From contig NW_024753828.1 in assembly GCF_018991925.1 (NCBI RefSeq), forward strand, positions 3,418,411 through 3,482,410: a DNA stretch of 64,000 nucleotides. The letters run 5' to 3'. Shown here in pieces: positions 1 to 10,899 of the stretch (the stretch's first letter is position 1; each line of letters opens with the position of its first letter). This stretch comes from Homarus americanus. Its lineage: Eukaryota; Arthropoda; Malacostraca; Decapoda; Nephropidae. The translations under genes and the position numbers were made by a program. The notes beneath the pieces are model-generated. The model made no database searches and was not told the origin of the DNA. It saw only the letters and a program-made list of their open reading frames with translations.

Positions 1-220
1 TGAAGACCTAACTAGCGAGTTTTTAAAATGTCCACTTCGGACACCAACAGTAGTAGGACCATAAATAGTTTAACTGCTTTTCACTATAATATCCTTATTT
101 TAAATATCTAAGAAATTGCAATTGTCTCCTATAATCCCTAATTTCACATCTACCACCAAAAATTTACAGTACGGTTTTATGTACAGTAGCTAAAACCACT
201 CCACATTTGCTTGCATGCCG

Positions 221-378
221 CTATACGACCACGCCCAGTAGAGTGATGCCGGTTCCGACTGTCAGAATGACGCATTGCAGGGCCAGGTCATCGCACAAGT
301 TAGCAGCACTTGTGAACGGGTCATCGATAGCAGCTGCTATGGCCTGGTTAAGTGAAATACCACAAATAAATTTGGGCC
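221..378 (-). CDS. Candidate terminal exon, unrecognised protein with hydrophobic C-terminus
   Basis: On the minus strand an acceptor (TAGTAG just before 378) opens a frame of 51 codons to a TAG stop at 223-221. The acceptor is in phase 1, like the donor of the signal-peptide exon near 9.2 kb. The predicted piece contains three Cys and the strings AIDDPFTSAANLCDDLALQC and ILTVGTGITLLGVVV, the latter a hydrophobic C-terminus that could be a membrane or GPI-anchor signal. Base composition is more GC-rich than the surrounding AT-rich DNA, which favours coding. I do not recognise the family. The opposite strand also stays open for 62 codons, so strand is not certain. It may be an alternative last exon relative to the 651-838 candidate, or belong to another gene. 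Confidence 0.3.
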
Positions 379-527
379 CTACTACTAGATATTAGCCATG
401 GAAACTTGTTTTATACCCATGGTTACCGGGTACCACATTTACCCTACATTATGGCATAATTACAAATAAAATCAATCAACCTGGTCCTCCAGGGTAGCAC
501 TGCGAGGGCAGCATGCTCCGTTGTGGA

Positions 528-838
528 TCAGCTGTAGCCCCAGTCTCGCCCGATCCAGGGCAATTTCAGGAACACACCCTCATTGTAAAGGGAGAATGGC
601 TCCCGTTTCATGCGAGGTTTCCATGACGAATGGCACGAGAAACAAAATCGTCACAAGTTGCCTCCGATATAGTTCATAACCGGCAATGGAGCATCTCCTG
701 AACCAGGTTCATAATCAACAAACTCTGTCTCGCTATTAGATGGCAATAGAGCATCAATACGAATCACACTACAACCATAGCCCTTGTATGCTACATCACC
801 ACGCAAGCCATATATCTGGAGCGGTAACAACTCTTTCC
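528..838 (-). CDS. Candidate exon of a small secreted protein, open frame interrupted by one TGA
   Basis: The minus-strand acceptor (ATACAG before 838) starts a phase-1 exon. Its frame runs 62 codons (KELLPLQIYG at the start, then RGDVAYKGYGCSVIRIDALL, ending NYIGGNL) to a TGA at 653-651. The frame then stays open for 40 further codons (including EPFSLYNEGVFLKLPWIGRD) to a second TGA at 530-528. Joined to the signal-peptide exon at 9193-9235, the first part alone would give a secreted protein of about 78 residues with a single Cys. I do not recognise a domain. The stretch after the first TGA may be 3' UTR with a chance open frame, read-through coding, or the sign of a pseudogene. No good GT donor is visible before the first TGA. 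Confidence 0.35.
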
Positions 839-1300
839 CTGTATTGCGAGACAATCACAAATTATTCCCATATGGTAACAACCTGTGATGGGTACCAAAT
901 GATGATGGGGGGCGAGGACAGGCAACACACCCCCACCCTCAAAAGATGTCACCAGTCCCACGTAAAATTTCTAAGCATATTGACACCCACCTGCACAGAT
1001 GTTTTAGCTACTGTACTTAAGCACAGTACCAGTACACTACTATTTTCTATTATTAAACCCTTTCACTTTAAAAATAGTTTTGGTCTGTCCCTTTTCATAA
1101 TAGGTCTACTTAATGGCCATCCACTAGAAGTGGCCATGCCAGTTTCCTGTAGAATCTCTTCATTGTTCTTAGAAATTTATGAATTTCCTTCAGATGTAAG
1201 GTCTCAATGGACGTGTTGTCAGTTCGGGGCAAACAAGAAGTACACTACCACGTTCGTGAAGCGATATGGTATATATAATTCTTAATAGTTTAAAACCTAG
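740..1300. other. AT-rich stretch without supported gene
   Basis: A 181-codon plus-strand frame spans 740-1285, but it runs antisense through the minus-strand exon candidate, has no recognisable motif and looks like chance. Nothing else is supported here. Confidence 0.4.
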
Positions 1301-1319
1301 CTATAATAGTTGAGATAAG

Positions 1320-1368
1320 TTTATTTCTCTAGAAACGGACACCATTAGCAATGACGTTGCCACCTTGT
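1320..1368 (-). other. Weak candidate 3'-terminal exon with polyadenylation signal
   Basis: A strong minus-strand acceptor context (pyrimidine tract CCATCCCTGCCTCTTCTGCAG ends at 1369) is followed by 40 nt. Two of the frames are open for at least 12 codons; one closes at the TAG at 1331-1329. An AATAAA lies 4 nt beyond (1325-1320). The layout acceptor, short coding tail, stop, AATAAA is what a last exon looks like. It is short enough to be coincidence, and its relation to the 9.2-kb first exon is unproven. Confidence 0.22.
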
Positions 1369-1399
1369 CTGCAGAAGAGGCAGGGATGGAGACAAGAGT

Positions 1400-3276
1400 C
1401 AATTTAGAAGTACAGTAAGGACATTGTCTGTAGGGTTTTGAAAATGCATGATGCCAGGTAAACATGACTACTGTTATTGTTTCATTCACTAATGAACCAC
1501 AGGAATAAAACATTTACCCTGTATAATAACTTATGAAGTTTTGGTCAACCCAGTACAATACTTTAGACATGCAGACCTTTTCTTATGGTTTGATGTCATG
1601 AACAATTTAGATAATTTCTATCGGAAATCACTAGTTTTGGTCGTCCCTAGTCCTTCCACATTAAATAGTGTCAAAAACTTTCTTTTCCAGACATGGAAGA
1701 GAGAACCGCGATGAAAACTTCCATGTTGGAGTTATCGGTCTTGTGCATCATTTTGGCACGCAGCAAGTAAATAGACACGATTAATACTTTACCAGTAACC
1801 TAAAAGTAAGAAATGCCTGTGTATATCAACATTGTATTTGGCCACTAGTCCTGTATTTCTGCTGGTAACACCACAGCTGGCTGCCTCGAGGCTCCAGCTC
1901 TGCGGCCTGCGCTAGTCCAAAATCACCACCAATCACAGCTTTTCGCAGTCACAAGACAGCTACTTTAACCCTTATTTTTAACACTTTTCGGCCCAATTTC
2001 ATCAAAAATATCATTACCATAGTGAAATTCAGCATTTTATTTACCCATTAACCTGCCATCTCGAGAAAAAATTCCAACAGACATGCCCATTACTCCGAAG
2101 TAGCAGTTATCGAACATTAATTAGTGAAGCCCAAGTATGACAAGGGTTTCATTGTCAAGAACATTTACTTCATCCATGTACCTTCCACTCCCATGCCACC
2201 TGCATTTACTCAGGCCAGACTCTGGAGAACATCATTCACTCACAGTACTGTACAGGGTACTTTTATTTTAATCAATTTCCTGCACACCATTGTCTTAATA
2301 CAGTATCAGAATAAGACTTCATTCAATAAAAAGAAACGGAGGCTGCAACCCTGCCAGTGCACAGTTGGTATACTGGTCTCCAAGACTAAGGACTACTGAA
2401 CACCCGAATTTAATAAATCCACCTTCATGTGGCTAAACTAGCCAATGCCAACATTGAGCCCCAGCTATTCTCAATACTGCAGGTGGCATTTTAAAGGGAC
2501 TAACCCACAAACATTACATCTCCAGTGTACAGAAAAAATACATTTCTGTACAGTCACATACAGGACACCTACAATGGATGGTGTAGCCTCACTGATGGCT
2601 ACACACCAACTCCCTGACCAGTCACCAAACTCCGTATCTTTTGTGATGCATCATATCAATCCATTACAGTCCACCAATTTCCTTATCTTGCAATATTCTT
2701 TTGTATTTCTACTAGTCTCATCTGTATTAAGTCTGGTCTTCCATCCTGGCAACATTCTTTCCATCTACATTGATTCTTCCAAAACCAAGATGATCTAGTA
2801 CATTTCTCCAACACCTGCACTACCTGCACAATGTACACTGCCTGCACACCATCTTTGTCTGGCTATGGTGAATCCATGAAATATTTTTATTTTATTGAGT
2901 AACTAATCTTGACAGTCAATTTTCACACCTTAAATTACTGTAGATAGAAAATTTAAATAAAAAAATCCAATGAAAATTTTAATGATGCAGCTCATTCACA
3001 TTTCAATCCTTGATCCAACTCTTTCTATGTACGAAAATGCAGCAAAAATCTTAATATTACTGTACTGTATATGGAACACTACTTCACCTTTGTCACTTTT
3101 CCCAATCAGGTATGGACTAAATGTGTATTTTTAATCAAATTTATTGTAACACCTTTTACAACTCTGCAAGCATCTAGTCAACCCAAAGCAGGGTTGCTAA
3201 AAACCTAGGCTTTTATACAAACCCAACTCCCTTGGGTCTTTAAATACTGTACAGCACCCAGGCATTACCAGTCAAG
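1400..3276. other. Unannotated AT-rich intergenic or intronic DNA
   Basis: Only short frames without motifs; no repeat family recognised. The longest frame (2445-2798, plus) has no protein-like composition. If the minus-strand exon at 9.2 kb splices to exons below 1.4 kb, this stretch is intron. Confidence 0.5.
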
Positions 3277-4211
3277 TAGTGGTGCCTCGGTTAACAAACT
3301 GTCCAATTAATGAAATTTCAGCTAATGAATTAGCTCCCATAAGGATTTTCAGTTCGATTAACGGACAAAACTTTTAACGAAAGCCTTACGAGAAACACTT
3401 TCGCTGTGCACATCAGCTAATCAGCTAGACCACCAATACAGTAATTGGTTCTAGATTTACATTCGTTTCCAGTGGAGTAAATATCAAGAAGGTTGTGCCC
3501 TTTAATATTTTTGCATTTTTTATATTAAAATTATTAGTAATTTTAAAATTTAGTCAACATTGATAATATATGCAGTATGGGGAACTAGTTTGTGCGCCAA
3601 TCAGCCGCTTGACTCACCCGCCAAAGCTTCTGTTTAACTTCGTTTAAAGTGGAGGAAACAGTTTGTTGGTCTGAATATTTTTTGTTTACATTTTTACATT
3701 AAAATAATTGGTCCTTCTGAAATTTAGTTAGAACATTGATATATAGCACAGTGCAGTGTTGATTTAAATAAAATATTCTTTAATTACTGCAAGTTAACTT
3801 AAAATTTTATTGGTGAAATTACTGCATCAAACATGAGTGAGAAAGGAGTCCCCTCAGTGTTCCTCTCCAAAAAGGAGAGGATTTTCATGTTAGAGAATCT
3901 GTCAGTCCAGAGGTTCCTGACATTATTATGGAAGGGGGACTCCATCTTCCAAGAAGCATTAAAATACTTCTCTTCTCCATCCCCACTTCCTTTTCTCCTC
4001 TTCCACCCCCCACTTCTAATTCCCATCATCAACATTCTACGTACACACCTCAAAGAATACAGTAATGCATTTTGTTTATACTTTGTATGTACTTTTCTGT
4101 GAGTTGGAACCTATTGCCCAATATACCATTGAAATAATAGGTTCTGTTAATGAAATTTTTGGTTACCAAACGACTGGAACCAATTGTGTTCATTAATCGA
4201 GAGGGCCACTG
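3277..4211. mobile_element. Tigger/pogo-like non-autonomous DNA transposon
   Basis: The left end reads TAGTGGTGCCTCGGTTAAC and the right end, reverse-complemented, reads CAGTGGCCCTCTCGATTAA. Such termini (CAGTGG..CCTCG..TTAAC) are characteristic of Tigger/pogo elements of the Tc1/mariner superfamily. Inside, two AT-rich stretches (about 3501-3575 and 3670-3745) are imperfect direct copies of each other. An ATG at 3833 opens a frame beginning MSEKGVPSVFLSKKERIFML, which resembles the start of a pogo-type DNA-binding domain but soon degenerates. At about 935 bp it is too short to encode a full transposase. The flanking TA duplication expected for this group is not clear. Confidence 0.5.
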
Positions 4212-4780
4212 AATATTGCAGGAACTCAAGACACCCAATTTATGGAAATATTGTACATACCAATTTAAAAATTACGGGCAAAGTTTGGTTTTCAAGTCAA
4301 GAGTACGGAGCTTGTCGAGTACTTGGGTGTCTGAGGATTCCAGATTGGGAAAATCTTTTGGGTTTCTGGGCAACCTTCAATACAGGTACTTTACTAAAAC
4401 TACAGCTTTATGAAATATACAGGACTAATGTACTACACTAATGCACATACAAAAAACATACTATCCATCACAAATGCTAACCTCTAATGCCAAATTCATA
4501 GGCAGCTAATTTACCCTTAAAATTTCCAAACATCTCAACTTAATTTTAATACGGGGTACTGGACTTGTAAAGAACCACTGGTTCAGTCACACGTGGTATA
4601 TACTTCAGCTGCACGTCTAGAGAAATTACAGTACAGTAAGGATGTGCAAAATTAAACACAGGCGTATGCAGAGCTCCAAATATTAATTTATGTACTGTAC
4701 ATTGTACGAACATATGTCGGCAATGCTATTTGTGTTGCTCATTTCCAAGTTAGTTAGCAAAATGAGTAGCAGCACCATGA
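4212..4780. other. No recognised feature
   Basis: AT-rich sequence between the Tigger-like element and a LINE remnant; short frames only, no motif seen. Confidence 0.4.
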
Positions 4781-4784
4781 TTAA

Positions 4785-5335
4785 ATTATCAGTTCTTCTA
4801 AGAAAGTCGTTCAGATATCATGACGGTCCGTCCCTCATAACGATCAAGAGTGAAGTGCTTCCCCATCTGGAGTACGGTTACCCTATCTGGTCCCCGAGAT
4901 ATGCTAGAGACTGTCGATTGATTGAAAATGTCCAAAGGCCACCAGACTAGAGCAACTAAACTTCCCTAGCTTATACTACTGACAGGCAAAAGGGGGGGCC
5001 TAATTGAGGTGTATAAACCTCTCAAAGGGCACTACTCAGACGGGTGTCCTTACCTGGAGCTCAAGGTTGAAGAAGCCGCAAGCCCAGAAAACGGAGGGGC
5101 AACTTTTCAGGTGCAAGAGTTGTAAACTCAAGGGACAATCTACCCGAGTGTTGCGACGGCACCGAGCGAGAGCTCTTTCAAGGCCAGACTTGACAAGCAC
5201 TGGAGCAGGTTCATATACATTCAGGAGCCAGGGAATACCCAGTACTTACCAACAGTGCATAACAGAAGTGGGCTATCACCCAAACAGCAAATGAGCCGAT
5301 CAGTGGTGACGAGGATGAAAGCAAAAACCATCTGG
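4785..5335 (+). mobile_element. CR1-like LINE remnant, reverse transcriptase C-terminal region
   Basis: The plus strand encodes VLPHLEYGYPIWSPRYARDC followed by RLIENVQR, the conserved post-catalytic segment (VRPHLEY..WSP....LE.VQRR) of CR1/Jockey-type reverse transcriptases. After stops and frameshifts, another frame gives SFKARLDKHWSRFIYIQEPG and NTQYLPTVHNRSGLSPK. The same tail, RLDxHW..F.YIQEP..TQYLPTV, recurs at 32667-32912, so this is a dispersed family. The catalytic YADD region is missing (5' truncated) and the frame is broken several times, so it is a dead copy. Confidence 0.7.
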
Positions 5336-6900
5336 GTAATAGTGGAGGAAACCATTTATTACCAAGTTTATAGAACTGGTTCATTTCTTCTGGAGACGTT
5401 TGGAAGAAAAGCCAAAAAAGACTTTACCCTGCAAGTAATTTTTTTTCCCTCTCCAACCATAAATCCCCCGCAGTAGGCAGAGCATGAAAACGGAGGAATA
5501 TTACAGGGTAAAACAGCAAAAAACCTGATCATATGGCAACAATAATCTGTCCAAGTACTGTACTTTGGGGGCAAAGAAAAATTATCCACTAAAAATTGCA
5601 GCATCCCATTACCACTAGTAACCACTGCTGGTTTGCTCTCAAGATGCTGTACAATATAAGGGGAGCAAATCCAGTCTTGTGAACATGTACTCGTTACAAT
5701 TGAGAAACTGACTGGGAGTTTAATAGCCATGTACTGTACATACCAATATCAATTTATTTTATTTTTTTATACAATTGGATTCAGTGTCAACTATGTTCCT
5801 ATTGTCATTCTTCCAAAAAGTTTTGAGATACATGTCTACTGGAAAATCCACAAGTCATTGCAAGCCATCTGTGGTTCACGAGGATCAAGACTTTACTCAA
5901 TATGCGGTCAGGAACTTTTTGGAAAGCCGTGCAATGTCCAAAATGCGGCAGGGAAGCGACATTCCACATACATTATTTCAGTGTAACACGGCACACTAAC
6001 TGTGGTTAATTAGTTCTGTTAGCGGGTCTGGGGACAGTTCAGTAGCTTCCATGAGGATTTTAGGTTCTATGCATTATCGTCAAGCTAAACAGTTCTGCGC
6101 GTGTCAAAATTTGCCAGTTGCAGACAGAACAAAAACTAACTACTTGGGCCTGGAAAACAGCAGTCCATTGTACATTTGTTTGCGTTGGTGTCATCAGTCC
6201 AGGTGTCACATAATGACATCCCCGTAGCTAGCGCTTCAAAGAAACACCAATGAAGTGTCCCAACATTTGGCTATATAATGAATACAATACAAAATAAGCC
6301 TGTACTGTATAATTCAAATTAGCCAAACAGTGGTGTACAATTCACTTTTAAGTTTTTAAGGCTTGAAAATTAACAGTTTACCACAACACTGTTCTGCAAT
6401 CTTATTTCTCCAGCTTTTATTTGAATCTAATATACATGTGGATGTACAAAATAGTATAATTATGTATGTAGTATACAACTTTTTTTGCTTTGTTTCCCCT
6501 GTTATTGCACTGAACCTACAAACCCACTCAATTACTGCCCAAATGAGCAAATTGTCCTGCAATTGGAAAACAGCTTGCGCGAGTCCTATATTTATGAGCG
6601 GCACTCGTCACTCCACAATTATTATAGACCAGTGAGCCTGACAAGCATAGTGTAAAGTACAGTACAGTAATCTACTATATGAAATGCCATGATGGAACAT
6701 CAACTCCAAAACAACCTTGTAAGGGACAGCCAATGCCTTTATGCCATGGGATACTCCTGCTTAATTACTGTAAGGTACTGGATGTTTGGACCCAAGTTCT
6801 GGCAAGATCTACAATATATACCTATATTTTGCCATGACTTCCAACAGCATACCCCATGAAAGGCTGTGAAACTGAGGTACAGTACAGGATTTGGGGTTAG
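5336..6900. other. No supported feature
   Basis: AT-rich sequence. Frames of 70-120 codons occur on both strands but overlap each other and carry no recognisable motif. It may be intron of the minus-strand gene that starts near 9.2 kb. Confidence 0.4.
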
Positions 6901-6904
6901 TGTC

Positions 6905-7040
6905 TTAGCATTGATTGGCGACTTTCTGCACGAAGGCAAACGGTGTGGGGATGAATGGTACGAAATCGTCATGTGTACCCGTGACAAGCAGGGTACCACA
7001 CGGCAGTGGATTAGACCGCTTTGTTTCAAATGACATGTTA
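6905..7040. other. Short island open on both strands, possible exon
   Basis: This GC-richer island reads on the plus strand as HEGKRCGDEWYEIVMCTRDK ending at TGA, and on the minus strand as a 43-codon frame from an ATG at about 7037 (MSFETKRSNPLPCGTLLVTG..., ending VANQC). Both look more protein-like than the surroundings, so one may be a true exon or an old repeat. I cannot choose the strand and do not recognise either product. Confidence 0.2.
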
Positions 7041-8189
7041 AAAGTTATACACCATAAAAATATCTGCAGACAATGCAGTTATTCAGGGAAATTAAGAACC
7101 AAACACCGAGGAGCTGCAAAAAGATTAGAAGACAATAGTATGATCAGTTGTTGCACAGAATCTTTTCTTCACTGTGTTCTCTGCCGCATTTTGTGCATGT
7201 CCAGGTTTACAGACGAATTCCTTCGAGACTTCATCCTCCACAAGCACATAACTTGCCAAAACCCACAAAGGATGCCGTAACAACAGTGAAGACAAAAAGG
7301 CCAACTTGTTTCTCCCCTCGAACAGTCCACTTAGAATCAAAATATACTCTAAAGAATTTAGGAATACCGTATACCCAAACCCATACGGGATTTAAATCCA
7401 ACTACAGGTATATGAACCTTTTATATATAGAATAAAGTAATTATGCAAAAACTAAATAAATAAAGGAATTACACCAATAAACTTTACAAACAGGAATGGG
7501 ATGCCTGTGAAACGGTTAACAGCACATTAAGCCAATATTTAAAGAAATAAAACCCCCTTGATGCGATGCTCCGGCACCATTTTATAGGTTGACAGACCGA
7601 TTCAAAATTTATTGTTTAAGAGCAGGCAAGAAAACGGGGCTTCAAAAAAATTATAAGACCAACTAAGGGAAAATATTAAGTTCACCGTGCACAAAGCACA
7701 AATGAAATTATTGTCCACTCCAGATGGTAATGCTTACATTTGTTACCACCAACTGAATAGAATTTTAACTCTTTTAGAGTTCAGACAATTCCAAGATACT
7801 TAAAGTTAGGTTAGGTCATTTGAAGAAATCATAGCGTCTTGGAATAGTTCCAGCTATCGATTGAAAATAAGATTCGGTTTGTGGCAACAAGGAAGTACGA
7901 TCATCGGTGGGAAAAGTGAAGGAATTCCATCAACTCCTTTGGGTGCTAACCGTCTGCTCCACTATTACCGAGAAAAAAGATACCACTATACTTGGGAATT
8001 CAGTATTTACTTTTGTAAACAATGTAGCACATTACTGACTGCTGGTTTACAACTACATGTACAATAGTTTGTAAACTGCATGTAAATAAGTCATTTTAGT
8101 TCCAATCACCCGAGAAATAGTTACATTAGGTTAAATTAATGTTAGGTTGGACATTAAAATATAGAAGACTAAACTAAAATTTTATCCTT
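7041..8189. other. No supported feature
   Basis: AT-rich; only motif-free frames below 100 codons on either strand. Confidence 0.4.
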
Positions 8190-8272
8190 TTCTTTAAGGG
8201 CATTAGCCCAACCAGGCACGGGTCATTTTTAATGACCCACATCAAGGCCCGGGGGGCAAAAATATTAATATA
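8190..8272 (+). repeat. Dispersed repeat family R, copy 1
   Basis: This contains GGGCATTAGCCC, a small stem-loop (GGTCATT...AATGACC), GACCCACATCAAGGCC and a G-run followed by CAAAAATATTAATA. The same block recurs near 21650-21700, in reverse at 32042-32100 and at 43088-43180, where it abuts (TAA)n tracts. Family identity is unknown; a SINE or LINE tail is possible. Confidence 0.6.
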
Positions 8273-8445
8273 AAATATCCTAACTATTATACTTCTATTC
8301 CGGTCTGAAAAGCATCTGTATCATATTTTATTTTGGGTCCATTTTTCCATAAGCACGAAGTTTAAATACCTTATGTGCACAAGTTTCTAAAGGACCAATA
8401 TAACCGAACCTAGGTTCTTAATTTGTTTTTCACTTTGAATTACAG

Positions 8446-8717
8446 GCAATTGTTGAACAGTTTTTTAAACAAGCAACAATCAGAAGGGAGTTTTTGAACC
8501 CAAATGATATTAAGTGTCCCAAACTACAGCTACCCATCTCTGTTAATGACAAGTTACACCCGAATGAAACGCAGAACAGAAGCTCCCCGGAAAATTCGGA
8601 CGGGCAACAGCTGCTGCCCGGGGATTTTCCCTCCACTTTGTCACCTCCTACAGCCTCCCCACCACACTATAATGCAACAACCACCACTAACAAATACAAT
8701 GGATTCATTCACATAAG
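8446..8717 (+). CDS. Candidate internal exon, low-complexity Ser/Pro/Thr-rich protein
   Basis: A plus-strand acceptor (TTTTTCACTTTGAATTACAG, AG at 8444-8445) opens a frame that continues about 90 codons to a possible donor AAG|GTACAG at 8717/8718. The frame stays open past that point to TGA at 8770-8772. The peptide starts AIVEQFFKQATIRREFLNPN, then KCPKLQLPISV, then a linker rich in Ser, Pro and Thr (STLSPPTASPPHYNATTTTN). Composition is protein-like, but I recognise no domain. The antisense strand is also open for 68 codons. The frame upstream of the acceptor closes at a TAA at 8419. Single-exon evidence only. Confidence 0.35.
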
Positions 8718-9192
8718 GTACAGTACAGATATTTGTAATTTCCAGGTCGAATCGGAAACAAAAATAGTTTGAGAATTGGTAAACTAAACGTGGTTTACAT
8801 TATACTGTAGATAACCCTAGGCCAACAAAATAGCAAATTAGAACAACCCTGGCGTTCTGACAGCCCCAGGCAGATAGCAACCAGTCTGAAATGTTCCAGA
8901 ACTAAGTGACGCAATTGGCATTATAACTGCGCTGCATATAACTGAAAACAATTGGCCTACATTAATTCTGGCGTAGATTCTATACCAAGAACCTCCACCC
9001 CCTGGTGATGGTAATTTATGTTGGGGGCGTTAACGAAGACACCGGCGTATCACATGACATGTTCATGCAGAGGCCGTCATATGCCTGGCCAGTCTAACTC
9101 ACCGACAATAACAGCGGATACACATTTAATACTTAACTATAGGATTCCAATCAAGTTTTATCTGTAACATAATAACACTCAATTACACCTAC

Positions 9193-9278
9193 CTGCAACA
9201 AGGAGTAAGAGTACGAAGGTCAATTTAAAAGCCATGGTGATGTAGGTATTCCCAACGTAATGTACCACTCACTAGACT
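9193..9278 (-). CDS. First exon of a secreted-protein gene (signal peptide exon)
   Basis: On the minus strand an ATG at 9235-9233 starts MAFKLTFVLLLLVA, a textbook signal-peptide hydrophobic core. It is followed directly by a strong splice donor, GCAG|GTAGGTGT, with the intron starting at 9192. The coding part is 43 nt and ends in phase 1, the usual phase for a signal-peptide exon. Upstream, TCAGTC at 9280-9275 matches the arthropod initiator, giving a predicted start near 9278 and a 46-nt 5' UTR; no TATA box is visible at -30. Because the start codon has a purine-rich context (CACCATGG) this is the most convincing host-gene piece in the window. The rest of the protein must lie below 9190 on the minus strand; candidates with matching phase are at 528-838 and 221-378. 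Confidence 0.6.
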
Positions 9279-9280
9279 GA
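9275..9280 (-). promoter_or_regulatory. Initiator-like element (TCAGTC)
   Basis: TCAGTC 40-45 nt upstream of the signal-peptide ATG fits the arthropod initiator consensus. Transcription would start at the A (9278). The upstream 80 bp is the GC-richest part of the locus and lacks a TATA box. Confidence 0.35.
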
Positions 9281-9349
9281 CCCTTCACAAGTGACAACTG
9301 CGCCAGCCGCTAACCTCGCCACCTTGCTGCCCTCCCTCGGCTGTTGCCA

Positions 9350-10899
9350 TGAAGGCTCCTCCCCTCCTGCTCTTTCCCAGTTTATTCTCTCTTCATTACT
9401 CCTGTCGCTCCTGCACTACGTACATAATCATTAGATTCTATGAATGTACAATATACTTATTTATTGTTAGTGACTTATTTCTGTGCATAGAGGAAATGAA
9501 ATATAATATTCGGTGGTTGGCGAATGGAGGTTATGGAACAGCCGATCAGCTGATTCAAAGACCCTGATACAACCCGACTGTGTAAAAGTAATTTGTTACT
9601 ATGCTCTATTTTACCTATGTATGCAACTTAAGAACATAAAAACATTTGGAAATATCGCAGGTATTGTCTCATACATGAATGAATCATGAAAAATTGTCTA
9701 ATCAAACGAACACGGTATATTTTATGTAAATACAACTAAACGCTGAAGTACTTAACCAATTGTTTGAAATTACATAAAAAATACTGATCTTTACTGAATG
9801 AATACTTCCAAAAGTTAATATTACAATATTTTCACCATTCAAGTAATAAAATTAATTTATATAAACAAAATTCAGAAAGCAGATAATATATTAAGCTTAA
9901 TAAAAAAATACTGGTTCTGAGCACTGTAACGTACCCACACGATCAACTTTTTTTGTTATCTTTTATTTAAAAATTTACAATTTACATATACTGTATACAT
10001 ATATACGACAAATTAATATATGTCCGTGAAATATTTGGATGACGATCAACTTGGTGGATTTTGTAACGCTGGTAACTAAATATGGAGAACGTATTCGTAT
10101 GGTGGACAAAACGCTACAACCCTTACTGTAATTGTGTAATGGATCAATTAAAGCTTCACCAGACCTATAAATTTCCTCAATTCGAAAAACACTTACGAAC
10201 GTTTGTACAATTTCGTTCTGTTCAGCTTTATTCAATAAACTCTTTATACAAGTTTACATTGATTCAGCTTGTTCATAGACAAAACAGCTATACTATTCAG
10301 CATATATATAGACTATATAAACAATGAACGTACACAATGCACAGTAATATGCACTTTGCAGGTACTGTATAAAAAATACATATAAGTTAGACTGCAGATA
10401 TAACAAACAATAGTAAACTGATTAAAGCCACCAGAAGCTTATTTTCAGTAAGGAGTCAGAGATATGAAAGTGCAGTGAATTCCAACAGCGGGGGGCAAGG
10501 CTCTAAACAGGGGGAATGCTATAGACTACCCCCCGTTTCCCGGGTGAACACTCCCTACACGCACTTGTGTACATATCTGACTCATTAAGATGACGTCGAC
10601 AGGTTCACATGCATATTACAGACTAGCCCTTAATTACGTTGTATTTCTTAAGTCACGTGATCACAGAAAACGGTCACAAGGTCAGTCTTTTAAATGCATT
10701 TTTATTTTTTGTTGAATACAGTGATAATGATAGTTTGGTGAATGACATATTGAGTTATGACCCTACCATGTAAAGCTTGACCCCACCAGGACTTCGAAGC
10801 AGAGGGGATGTGGAATTAAAAAGATAACTAAAAGAATCTATTCATCTTAACCTAGTCTAATCTGGTCATTATACTCACCCCAATCAATCAGAGTACTGT
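9350..10899. other. AT-rich DNA, no supported feature
   Basis: A 72-codon frame from 9349 on the plus strand starts with a hydrophobic run, but it overlaps the putative minus-strand promoter and soon becomes AT-rich, motif-free sequence. Nothing else is recognised. Confidence 0.4.

Noticed and set aside
740..1285. 181-codon plus-strand open frame
   Set aside because: Antisense to a better-supported exon candidate; composition and motif content look random.
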